Below are positions 33,188-40,940 of a DNA stretch of 64,000 bases, piece after piece. A program made the position numbers and the translations under genes. The first letter of the stretch is position 1; every line of letters begins with the position of its first letter. The notes beneath the pieces are model-generated. The model was not told where the DNA came from. It saw nothing but the letters and a program-made list of their open reading frames with translations, and did not search any database. The DNA comes from JBHFEI01 sp041928815 (lineage in GTDB: Bacteria > Pseudomonadota > Alphaproteobacteria > Rhizobiales > Rhizobiaceae): positions 228,035 to 292,034 of the forward strand of contig NZ_JBHFEI010000008.1 in assembly GCF_041928815.1 (NCBI RefSeq), in the 5' to 3' direction.

Positions 33188-33274
33188 TCAAAAAGCGAGG
33201 GCGACGAGGGAGATGCTGCAGACAAAGAGGGCAATGCTGGCAAGCGCGGCGACGTCGCGGATGAAACCCGTCAT
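33188..33274 (-). CDS. 28-residue single-pass membrane peptide under SOS control
   Basis: A short frame beginning MTGFIRDVAALASIALFVCS and ending ISLVALAF. After a short basic N-terminus nearly the whole peptide is one hydrophobic helix, so an inner-membrane location is expected. A ribosome site (AGGAGAGG) lies 8 bases before the ATG. An exact LexA box sits inside the likely promoter 33-47 bases upstream of the start codon. Size, topology and regulation resemble SidA, the 29-residue SOS-induced division inhibitor of Caulobacter crescentus; sequence homology cannot be judged by eye. It is not in most gene lists because of its size. Confidence 0.7.
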   Translation of the reverse strand: MTGFIRDVAALASIALFVCSISLVALAF

Positions 33275-33300
33275 GACCTGATCCTCTCCTGATATGTTTT

Positions 33301-33330
33301 TATTTTGTTCTATTTTTGTTCTATCGTCAA
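33301..33330 (-). promoter_or_regulatory. LexA-controlled promoter of the 28-residue peptide
   Basis: GTTCTATTTTTGTTC (33307-33321) is an exact GTTC-N7-GTTC LexA site. On the minus strand it fills the spacer between TTGACG (33325-33330) and AAAATA (33301-33306), spaced 18 bases. LexA bound here would block RNA polymerase. No gene starts on the other side within reach, so the site serves the peptide gene and possibly dnaE behind it. Confidence 0.82.
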
Positions 33331-33450
33331 GCACAAAACGCGAGACGTGCAAGAACAGCCTCGCCGCATGGTGGCGCAGGTTGCCGGAGAGGAAAGAGGG
33401 GACATCAGGGATGCCCGGCGTCCTCCGGGCTCAAATCTGCCGGCGACAGG

Positions 33451-34134
33451 TCAGAGTTCGACGACCTTGCCGTCCTCGATCGTCACGCGCCGGTCCATCA
33501 GGTTGGCCAGATGAAGATTGTGGGTGGCGATGAGCGCGGCGAGGCCCGACTGCCGCACCAGCGCCTTCAAGGCCTCGAAGACGTAGCCGGCCGTGTCCGG
33601 GTCGAGGTTTCCGGTCGGCTCGTCCGCCAGCAGCGCGAGCGGCGCATTGGCCACCGCGCGGGCGATGGCGACACGCTGCTGCTCGCCGCCGGAAAGTTCG
33701 GAGGGGCGGTGATCGGCGCGATGGGCGATGCGCATATAGTCGAGCAGCGCCGCCGCCCGCTCGCGCGCCTCCGCCTTGCCGAGGCCGGCGATGAGCTGCG
33801 GCATCATCACATTCTCCAGCGCGCTGAACTCCGGCAGGAGATGGTGGAACTGGTAGACGAAGCCGATCTCGCTGCGGCGGATCGCCGTGCGGCGATCGTC
33901 GGAGAGATCGGCGCAGGAGACGCCATTGACCTTGACGTCGCCGCCATCCGGCCGTTCCAGGAGGCCGGCAATGTGCAGAAGCGTCGACTTGCCCGTGCCG
34001 GACGGCGCAACCAGCGCAACGGTCTCGCCGCCATGCAGGCTGAAGTCGGCGCCCGTCAGGATCTTCAGGGCACTGTCGCCCTGGCTGTAATGCCGCTCGA
34101 CGCCGATGAGCTCTAATGCAACGCGCGCAATCAT
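33451..34134 (-). CDS. lolD: Lipoprotein-releasing ABC transporter ATPase LolD
   Basis: ATPase that powers release of outer-membrane lipoproteins from the inner membrane to LolA. The 227-residue protein has Walker A APSGTGKST (44-52), the Q-loop VYQFHHLLPEFSALENV, the signature LSGGEQQRVAIARAV, Walker B LALLADEPTGNLD and the H-loop IATHNLHLA. The neighbour LolC-type permease ends 17 bases upstream on the same strand, which fixes the LolD assignment among similar MacB-type ATPases. Confidence 0.94.
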   Translation of the reverse strand: MIARVALELIGVERHYSQGDSALKILTGADFSLHGGETVALVAPSGTGKSTLLHIAGLLERPDGGDVKVNGVSCADLSDDRRTAIRRSEIGFVYQFHHLLPEFSALENVMMPQLIAGLGKAEARERAAALLDYMRIAHRADHRPSELSGGEQQRVAIARAVANAPLALLADEPTGNLDPDTAGYVFEALKALVRQSGLAALIATHNLHLANLMDRRVTIEDGKVVEL

Positions 34135-34151
34135 GGGGAGGTCGTTCCTGG

Positions 34152-35453
34152 CTATTCGTAACGGAGGGCCTGGACCGGATCGAGCCGCGAAGCGCGCCAG
34201 GCCGGGAAGATGGTGGCGAGGAAGGACAGAGCCAGCGCCATGACGACGACGGCGACGGTCTCGCCGGCATTCATGTCGGCCGGGAGTTGGCTGAGAAAGT
34301 AGAGCTCTGGATTGAACAGCGTCGTTCCCGAAATATAGGAAAAGAACTGCCGGATCGATTCGACGTTGAGACAGACGATCACGCCGAGGATGACGCCGGC
34401 GAAGGTGCCGACGATGCCGATCGCCGCTCCCGTCATGAAGAAGATGCGCATCACCGCGCCCGATGTCGCCCCCATCGTCCTCAGGATGGCGATGTCGCTG
34501 CCCTTGTCCTTGACCAGCATGATCAGGCCGGAGACGATGTTCAGCGCCGCGACCAGCACGATCAGCGTCAGGATCATGAACATCACGTTGCGCTCGACCT
34601 GAAGGGCGGAGAAGAACGTCTTGTTGCGGTCGCGCCAGTCGGTGATCAGCACCTGCCGGCCGGCAGCATCCTCCACCGGCTTGCGCAGCGCATCGACGGC
34701 GTCGGGATCCGACACGAAGAGCTCGATCGACTGCGCGATCCCCTCGGCATTGAAATAGAGCTGCGCCTCCTCGAGCGGCATGAAGATAATCGAGGCGTCG
34801 TATTCCGACATGCCGATCTCGAAGATGGCCGAGACGGTGTAGGATTTGACCCGGGGATTGACGCCGAGCGGGGTCACGTCGCCTTCGGGCGCGACGAGCG
34901 TGATCGTCGCGCCAGCCGTCAGGCCGAGCTGGTCGGCCATGCGCGAGCCGATGGCGACGCCGGTGCCGGCGGCATAGCCGACGAGATCGCCGGAGGTGAT
35001 GTGGTCGGAGATCGACTTCATCTTCGACAGGTCGTCGGCGCGAACCCCGCGCACCAGCGCCCCAGTGCCGGCGCCGCCCGGACCGGAGGCGAGCGTCTGC
35101 CCCTCGATCATCGGGATCGCCATGGTGACGCCCGAAACGCCGGCGATCCGGCCGGCGAGATCGGAATAGTCGTTCATCGGTCCGTCGAGCGTCTGCACGA
35201 TCATGTGGCCGTTGATGCCGAGGATGCGCGAGATGAGTTCCGTGCGAAAGCCGTTCATCACCGCCATGACGATGATCAGCGTCGCGACGCCGAGCATGAT
35301 GCCGATGAAGGAGAAGCCGGCGATGATGGAGATGAACGCCTCCTTCCGGCGCGAACGCAGGTAGCGCCAGGCCACCATGCGTTCGAATGTCGAGAAGGGC
35401 CGGCTCTTCGGCGCCACGGGCGCCGCCGTTTGGTCTTCCGTCGCGGCGCTCAT
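34152..35453 (-). CDS. lolC: Lipoprotein-releasing ABC transporter permease (LolC/LolE type)
   Basis: A 433-residue membrane protein of the LolC/E family. There is one N-terminal helix (FISIIAGFSFIGIMLGVATL), a large periplasmic domain (about 50-270), and three C-terminal helices starting near NVMFMILTLIVLVAALNIVSG. The coupling-helix sequence VKDKGSDIAILRTMGATSG contacts LolD. Only one permease gene is present, so a homodimeric complex is likely, as in many alphaproteobacteria. It lies between proS and lolD, all on the minus strand. Confidence 0.93.
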   Translation of the reverse strand: MSAATEDQTAAPVAPKSRPFSTFERMVAWRYLRSRRKEAFISIIAGFSFIGIMLGVATLIIVMAVMNGFRTELISRILGINGHMIVQTLDGPMNDYSDLAGRIAGVSGVTMAIPMIEGQTLASGPGGAGTGALVRGVRADDLSKMKSISDHITSGDLVGYAAGTGVAIGSRMADQLGLTAGATITLVAPEGDVTPLGVNPRVKSYTVSAIFEIGMSEYDASIIFMPLEEAQLYFNAEGIAQSIELFVSDPDAVDALRKPVEDAAGRQVLITDWRDRNKTFFSALQVERNVMFMILTLIVLVAALNIVSGLIMLVKDKGSDIAILRTMGATSGAVMRIFFMTGAAIGIVGTFAGVILGVIVCLNVESIRQFFSYISGTTLFNPELYFLSQLPADMNAGETVAVVVMALALSFLATIFPAWRASRLDPVQALRYE

Positions 35454-35463
35454 CGGCGGCCCC

Positions 35464-36792
35464 TTATCGTGCCGAGGTCAGCTTGTTGATCGCCGCCTCC
35501 AGCGTCAGCGTTTCACGCGCACCGGTCCTGCGGTCCTTGAGCTCGACCTCGCCATTGGCGGCCGAACGCGGGCCGGCGATCACCTGGACCGGCACGCCGA
35601 TCAGGTCGGCGGTGGCGAATTTCGCACCGGCGCGGTCGTCGGTATCGTCGAGAAGCGGGTCGAGGCCGGCCGCGCGCAGCGCCGCGTAAAGGCGGTCGCA
35701 GGTGGAATCGCAGGCCGCGTCACCCGGCTTCATGTTGATCAGCACGGCATCGAACGGCGCGACCGAGGCCGGCCAGATGATGCCCGTCTCGTCATGGGAG
35801 GCCTCGATGATCGCCGGCACGAGGCGCGTCGGGCCGATGCCGTAGGAACCCATGTGGACGATGTGTTCCTTGCCGTCGGGACCGAGCACCTTGGCGCCCA
35901 TCGGCTCGGAATATTTGGTGCCGAAATAGAAGATATGGCCGACCTCGATGCCGCGGGCAGAGAGGCGGTCGCCTTCGGGAATCGCGTCGAAGGCGGCCGC
36001 GTCGTGCATTTCGGAGGTCGCGGCATAGACCGAGGTCCATCGGTCGAAGATCGACTGCAGGCCGGCGACGTCGTCGAAATCGGTATCGGCGGCGGGGATG
36101 TCGAAATGGACGAAATCCTTGTGGCAGAACACTTCCGATTCGCCGGTGTCGGCGAAGATGATGAATTCGTGGCTGTGGTTGCCGCCGATCGGGCCGGTAT
36201 CGGCGCGCATCGGGATGGCGCGCAGGCCGAGGCGGTGGAAGGTGCGCAGATAGGCGGCGAACATCTTGTTGTAGGAGTGGATCGCTCCCTCGCGCGTCAG
36301 GTCGAAGGAATAGGCATCCTTCATCAGGAATTCACGCGAGCGCATCGTGCCGAAACGCGGGCGGACCTCGTCACGGAACTTCCACTGGATGTGGTAGAGG
36401 TTGAGCGGCAGGTTCTTGTAGGACTTCACATAGCCGCGGAAGATGTCGGTGACCATCTCCTCGTTGGTCGGGCCGAACAGCATCGGCCGCTCCTGCCGGT
36501 CGCGGATGCGCAGCATCTCTTTGCCGTAGTCGTTGTAGCGGCCGCTTTCCATCCAGAGGTCGGCCGACTGGATGGTCGGCATCAGGATCTCGTTGGCGCC
36601 GGAGCGGTCCTGCTCCTCGCGGATGATGGCGTTCACCTTGTCGAGCACCCGCTTGCCGAGCGGCAGCCAGCTGTAGATGCCGGCCGACTGCTGGCGGATC
36701 ATCCCGGCGCGCAGCATCAGCCGGTGCGAGACGATCTCGGCCTCCTTGGGATTTTCCTTGAGGATCGGCATGAAGAAGCGGGAAAGGCGCAT
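35464..36792 (-). CDS. proS: Prolyl-tRNA synthetase, short alphaproteobacterial form
   Basis: Class II synthetase that charges tRNA(Pro). The 442-residue protein begins MRLSRFFMPILKENPKEAEI and shows motif 2 region FRDEVRPRFGTMRSREFLMK and motif 3 GSYGIGPTRLVPAIIE. The anticodon-binding domain is at the C-terminus. The roughly 180-residue editing insertion of E. coli ProRS is absent, as is normal in this class, so misacylated Ala-tRNA(Pro) must be cleared by a separate protein. The ATG at 36792 is the family start; the frame stays open upstream without homology. Ten bases separate it from lolC. Confidence 0.96.
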   Translation of the reverse strand: MRLSRFFMPILKENPKEAEIVSHRLMLRAGMIRQQSAGIYSWLPLGKRVLDKVNAIIREEQDRSGANEILMPTIQSADLWMESGRYNDYGKEMLRIRDRQERPMLFGPTNEEMVTDIFRGYVKSYKNLPLNLYHIQWKFRDEVRPRFGTMRSREFLMKDAYSFDLTREGAIHSYNKMFAAYLRTFHRLGLRAIPMRADTGPIGGNHSHEFIIFADTGESEVFCHKDFVHFDIPAADTDFDDVAGLQSIFDRWTSVYAATSEMHDAAAFDAIPEGDRLSARGIEVGHIFYFGTKYSEPMGAKVLGPDGKEHIVHMGSYGIGPTRLVPAIIEASHDETGIIWPASVAPFDAVLINMKPGDAACDSTCDRLYAALRAAGLDPLLDDTDDRAGAKFATADLIGVPVQVIAGPRSAANGEVELKDRRTGARETLTLEAAINKLTSAR

Positions 36793-36986
36793 GGGGAATC
36801 CAGATGTTGATGACCGCCGGGTAAGGACGGATTCGGGCGAAATCACGTTTCTGACACGGCGATGCGCTGTGGATGCGGCCACCGTTCATATCTGCTTCGA
36901 TGAGGGAAGAAAACCCGTCCGCGCGATCCTGCTCCACAACGTCGCGGCAAGGATCACATCGTCGCGGAATGCCTTGGAAAGGCGGG

Positions 36987-37016
36987 ATGTAACAAAATGC
37001 GGGGGCAATGTGTCAA
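36987..37016 (-). promoter_or_regulatory. Predicted promoter of proS-lolCD
   Basis: On the minus strand TTGACA (37011-37016), an 18-base spacer and TTACAT (36987-36992). It predicts a leader of about 190 bases before the proS ATG; no riboswitch or T-box-like structure was recognised in it. Confidence 0.6.
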
Positions 37017-37060
37017 TGGAAAAATTTTGCGTGACTGTAGCAAAAATGCAAAAATAGCGG

Positions 37061-37246
37061 ATGACAACGCCCATTCTTTGAGCTAGTTTCGGCTCAGAAA
37101 AAGGGCAGGAAGGTTAAATTCTTGCCCGGCTTTCGCGGTCAAGTCTTGGGAGGATCAGATCTTAGGCGCGCTCGTTCGCTGCCGCCGGAAACGGATACGG
37201 ATCACGCGACACTTGAAAAACAAGGCTTTCAGCCTTGTTTTTTTTT
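37061..37246 (+). ncRNA. Candidate small RNA of about 150 bases with own promoter
   Basis: A promoter-like pair ATGACA (37061-37066), 17 bases, TAGTTT (37084-37089) is followed by a structured stretch. GGGCA and TGCCC pair at 37103-37127, and a purine-rich CTTGGGAGGATCAGATC comes next. It ends in a strong terminator (37216-37246). No ribosome site with a frame is present. The TAGTTT -10 is the same as that before rpmG. The transcript would run from about 37096, between proS (divergent) and the DUF1467 gene (convergent). The terminator could alternatively serve only the incoming minus-strand operon. Confidence 0.45.
37216..37246. terminator. Strong bidirectional rho-independent terminator
   Basis: Stem AAAAACAAGGCT/AGCCTTGTTTTT with loop TTC and nine Ts on the plus strand; five Ts follow on the minus strand. 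It would end the small-RNA candidate rightwards and the nuo-birA-rnj-mce-DUF1467 run leftwards. Confidence 0.9.
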
Positions 37247-37395
37247 GACATCTCACAGGGCTTTCCCGCGATACGGTCCGTTCACGCAGGTGCGAAACGA
37301 GACGTCCCTATCCGCTCGCGATTGGCACCCGGGACGACAGCCGTCGTCCGTTTCGAACTCCTCGTTGTCACCCGCCCTCTCGTCCGCCACCGGCC

Positions 37396-37668
37396 TCAGT
37401 AGAACTGCGGCGCAAAGCGCGGGATACTGTCGATGCCGATGCCGAATTCGACCGAGGCGACATACCAGCAGCCATGGATGAGCGCGGCGATCAGCGTCGT
37501 CCACGCCACCACCTTGAGCGGACGGAAGCGCGCGGGCGCGCTCTCGACGGTGCCCGGCACGATCTCGTTCGCCTCGCCTTGGGTTTTCAATCCGAACGGC
37601 AGCACGAGAAACAGCGTCAGCCACCAGATGATGAAATAGACGGCCACGATCGAGAGTAACGGCATCAC
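37396..37668 (-). CDS. DUF1467 family membrane protein
   Basis: A 90-residue protein of the alphaproteobacterial DUF1467 family. There are two membrane helices (SIVAVYFIIWWLTLFLVLP and KVVAWTTLIAALIHGCWYVA) joined by a short loop with GLKTQGEANEIVPGT. The function is unknown. It is the last gene of the leftward run that includes complex I, birA, rnj and mce; this order is common in rhizobia. Confidence 0.85.
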   Translation of the reverse strand: MMPLLSIVAVYFIIWWLTLFLVLPFGLKTQGEANEIVPGTVESAPARFRPLKVVAWTTLIAALIHGCWYVASVEFGIGIDSIPRFAPQFY

Positions 37669-37818
37669 GTCCTCGGCACGGGGTTCGAGCAGCGTCTTCA
37701 GGCACAGGCTTTCCCGCTGCTCCGGGAGACGACAGCCTTATAGCGTCGAAGGCGCGGACGCACAAATGCCGCCTTGCCGCAGGGGATGAAGCCGGTCCGC
37801 CAGGGACAGGGCGCCAGA

Positions 37819-38223
37819 TCAGACCTCTTCGAGTTCGATCAGCGTGCCGAAGAAATCCTTGGGGTGAAGAAACAGCACCGGCTTGCCATGGGCGCCGGTC
37901 TTCGGCTCTCCATCGCCGAGGACCCGTGCACCGCCCTCGACCAGCCGGTCGCGCGCCGCGCGGATGTCGCCCACCTCGTAGCAGAGATGGTGCATGCCGC
38001 CGCCTGGATTGCGCTGAAGAAACGGCGCGATCGGCGAGGCCTCGCCGAGCGGCTCGAGCAGTTCGACCTTGGTGTTCTCCAGCGTCACGAAGACGACCGT
38101 GACGCCATGCTCGGGCAGGGCCAGCGGCGCGGAGAGCTGAGCACCGAGCATGTCGCGATAGGTGGAGACGGCGGCCGAGAGATCCGGAACGGCGAGCGCG
38201 ACATGGTTCAGGCGTCCGAGCAT
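37819..38223 (-). CDS. mce: Methylmalonyl-CoA epimerase
   Basis: Interconverts (S)- and (R)-methylmalonyl-CoA in propionate and branched-chain amino-acid breakdown. The 134-residue vicinal-oxygen-chelate protein starts MLGRLNHVALAVPDLSAAV (metal His7) and has the second metal histidine in GGGMHHLCYEV and the glutamate in GTLIELEEV. Length and motifs fit the family well. The partner mutase is not in this window. Confidence 0.93.
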   Translation of the reverse strand: MLGRLNHVALAVPDLSAAVSTYRDMLGAQLSAPLALPEHGVTVVFVTLENTKVELLEPLGEASPIAPFLQRNPGGGMHHLCYEVGDIRAARDRLVEGGARVLGDGEPKTGAHGKPVLFLHPKDFFGTLIELEEV

Positions 38224-38342
38224 GGTTTTCCCCTACACACCACGATCCCCAGCCGAGGCCCAGCCTCGACGGACCGCCGGACCACGGGATGGAGAAGGCC
38301 GGCGTCACCCGACGGTTTACCCGGCTGCGCCGGCCGGCGCCA

Positions 38343-40010
38343 TCAGACTTTGGTAATGAACACGGTCGCGACGGGCTTCTTGCCCCAGGCGTGGTTCGCG
38401 GCGCTGCGCGCCGCGCGTCGCACCGCCTCCTCGACCATCGCCAGGTCCTTGCGTTTCGCCCGGGGAATGCTCTCGATCGCGCCGACCACGGCGTCGTAAA
38501 GCGTATCCTCCATGTCCTCGCCTTCCTCGTCGAACTCCGGCAGGCCGATCGCCACGATGACCGGATCGCCGGCGATGTCGTAGCGGCTGTCGAGCACGAC
38601 GTTGACGGCGACATGGCCGGCAAAGGACAGCTTGCGCCGCTCGCCGATGCCCATCTCGTCGAAATCGCCGAGCAGGTTGCCGTCCTTGTAGATCCGGCCA
38701 TGGGCAACGGTGTCGATCACTTCCGGATCGCCGGGAGCGAGCCTCAGCATGTTGCCGTTGCGCACCTTCGGCACGAGCGCGATGCCCGACTGCACCGCCA
38801 GTTCCGCCTGCGCCGTCAGATGCGCCGCCTCGCCATGCACGGGCACGAGGATGCGGGGCCGGATCCACTCATACATCTGCCGCAGCTCGTTGCGGCGCGG
38901 ATGGCCAGAAACATGGACCAGCGCCTCGTTGTCGGTGACGATGTGGATGCCCTGTTCGATCAGGCCGTTCTTGATGTCGTTGATCGCCTTCTCGTTGCCG
39001 GGAATGGCGCGCGAGGAAAAGACGATCGTGTCGCCGGCGGAAAAGGCGACGTTGCGCATCTCGTCGCGGGCGATCTTGGCGAGCGCCGCGCGCGGCTCGC
39101 CCTGGCTGCCGGTCAGGATGACGACGACCTTGTCGCGCGGGATGAAGCCGAACTCGTCCTCGCCGATGAAGGGCCTCACCCCCTCCATCAGGCCGGCGTC
39201 GCGGGCGACGTTGACGACACGCTTCATCGAACTGCCGAGCAGCAGCACCTCGCGCCCGGCCTGCTCCGCCGCCGCCGCGACCGAGCGGATGCGCCCGACA
39301 TTCGAGGAGAAGGTGGTGATCGCCACGCGGCCTTCCGCATTGGCGATGATCTTCGCGAGGCTGTCGGCCACCTCCTGCTCGGAAGGCGAGACGCCGTCGC
39401 GCACGGCATTGGTCGAATCGCACATCAGCGCCAGCACGCCCTCGTCGCCAATCTGGCGGAAGCGGGCCTCGTCGGTGAACGGCCCGAGCGACGGCGCATG
39501 GTCGATCTTCCAGTCGCCGGTGTGGACGACGCGGCCAAGCGGCGTGCCGATGACGAGCGCCATCGGCTCCGGGATCGAATGGTTGACGCCGACGGCCTCA
39601 ATCTCGAACGGACCGAGGTTGATCCGGTCGCCCTGCTTGAAGATCGTCACGGGCACCTGGTTGCGGCCGCGCTCGTAGTCGCGCTTGGCCTCCAGCATGC
39701 CGGCGGTAAACGGCGAGGCATAGACCGGCACGTTCAGCCCCGGCCAGAGCTCGGAGAGGCCGCCGTAATGGTCCTCATGCGCATGGGTGATGATGATGCC
39801 CTTGAGGTTCTTGCGCTCCTCGGCAAGGAAACTGACATCCGGCAGCACCAGGTCAACGCCCGGCAGGTCGGGTCCCGGGAAGGTCACCCCGCAATCGACC
39901 ATGATCCAGGCGCGCTGCCCCGGCCGGCCATAGCCATAGAGCGCGAGGTTCATGCCGATCTCGCCGACGCCCCCGAGGGGAAGGAAAACCAGTTCGTCCG
40001 TCTGGGCCAT
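38343..40010 (-). CDS. rnj: Ribonuclease J
   Basis: RNase J combines endonuclease and 5'-3' exonuclease activity in RNA processing, including rRNA maturation in Sinorhizobium. The 555-residue protein has the metallo-beta-lactamase metal site THAHEDHYGG and the beta-CASP block (HVSGHPRRNELRQMYEWIRP, with VPVHGEAAHL). It ends in a C-terminal domain with VEEAVRRAARSAANHAWGK. The start MAQTDELVFLPLGGVGEIGM at 40010 is the family N-terminus. It sits between birA and mce, all on the minus strand. Confidence 0.95.
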   Translation of the reverse strand: MAQTDELVFLPLGGVGEIGMNLALYGYGRPGQRAWIMVDCGVTFPGPDLPGVDLVLPDVSFLAEERKNLKGIIITHAHEDHYGGLSELWPGLNVPVYASPFTAGMLEAKRDYERGRNQVPVTIFKQGDRINLGPFEIEAVGVNHSIPEPMALVIGTPLGRVVHTGDWKIDHAPSLGPFTDEARFRQIGDEGVLALMCDSTNAVRDGVSPSEQEVADSLAKIIANAEGRVAITTFSSNVGRIRSVAAAAEQAGREVLLLGSSMKRVVNVARDAGLMEGVRPFIGEDEFGFIPRDKVVVILTGSQGEPRAALAKIARDEMRNVAFSAGDTIVFSSRAIPGNEKAINDIKNGLIEQGIHIVTDNEALVHVSGHPRRNELRQMYEWIRPRILVPVHGEAAHLTAQAELAVQSGIALVPKVRNGNMLRLAPGDPEVIDTVAHGRIYKDGNLLGDFDEMGIGERRKLSFAGHVAVNVVLDSRYDIAGDPVIVAIGLPEFDEEGEDMEDTLYDAVVGAIESIPRAKRKDLAMVEEAVRRAARSAANHAWGKKPVATVFITKV

Positions 40011-40172
40011 GCCGTGTCCCGTGCCTTTTCTTTCGGACCGGTCCCCTGAACCGGCCTCTCGTTCTACCCTATCACCGATCGCCCATGGCCCGCTTGCGCA
40101 AAACGGCCTGCGACGCGCCGAATGCACGCCTGTCCCGCGCTTTTCCGCTCCCGAACAGACACGCGTCCGCCC

Positions 40173-40940
40173 TCAGCCAAAGAAGACGTCGCCGGCCGCG
40201 ATGTGGATCGGTGCGCCCTCGTCGGGGATGAGAATCAGCCTGCCCTCATGGTCGAGGCCGGCGAAACGGCCCGGAAGCGACCGGTCGGGGAGGTTGACGG
40301 TGATGCGCTCGCCGATGCCGGCCGCAACTGCGGTCCATTCGGCGATCACCCTGCCGATGCCCCGCCCCTCGTCCCAGAGGTCGAGCACCTCGGCCATGGC
40401 CACGAACAGATGCGCGAAAAGCTCGTCGGGAGACACGGCCCCGCCCTCGGCGCCAAGGCTCGTCACCGTGTAGAGCCCGTTATCCGGCGCATGGGCGATG
40501 TTGACGCCGCAGCCGATGACGAGCGCATAGCGGCCGTCAACGAGCTTCTCGCCCTCAAGCAAGATGCCGCTGGTCTTGGCGCCGCCGATCAGCACGTCGT
40601 TCGGCCATTTGAGCCGCACCGGCGCCCCCTCGGCCGGCAGCACGGCACTGACCGCGCGATGCAGCGCCACGGCCACGGCGAGCGGAAGCGAGTGAAGCCG
40701 CTCGACCGGCGCGGGGTCGATCAGCAAAAGGGAGGCGTAGAGATTGCCGCGCTCCGACACCCAGGCCCGTCCGCGCCGACCGCGACCGCCCGTCTGGCGG
40801 CCGGCCGTAATCCACAGTCCGCCAGCCTCGCCAGCCCGCGCCCGCGTAAGCGCGGCGCTGTTGGTCGAATCGATCTCGTCGATTGCCTCATGACGATAGG
40901 CATCGAACAGCCGCAACCGGCGGCCGTCAGACCCGGTCAA
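40173..40940 (-). CDS. birA: Biotin-[acetyl-CoA-carboxylase] ligase, monofunctional
   Basis: Attaches biotin to the carrier domain of acyl-CoA carboxylases. The 255-residue protein has the catalytic GRQTGGRGRRGRAWVSERGN loop, the biotin-binding KWPNDVLIGGAKTSGILLE block and GCGVNIAHAP. The N-terminal DNA-binding domain of E. coli BirA is absent, so it does not act as a repressor. The start is inferred as TTG at 40940, where TTGA overlaps the nuoN stop, the same junction as topA-rnr; no ATG fits. It is the first non-complex-I gene after nuoN. Confidence 0.93.
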   Translation of the reverse strand: MTGSDGRRLRLFDAYRHEAIDEIDSTNSAALTRARAGEAGGLWITAGRQTGGRGRRGRAWVSERGNLYASLLLIDPAPVERLHSLPLAVAVALHRAVSAVLPAEGAPVRLKWPNDVLIGGAKTSGILLEGEKLVDGRYALVIGCGVNIAHAPDNGLYTVTSLGAEGGAVSPDELFAHLFVAMAEVLDLWDEGRGIGRVIAEWTAVAAGIGERITVNLPDRSLPGRFAGLDHEGRLILIPDEGAPIHIAAGDVFFG

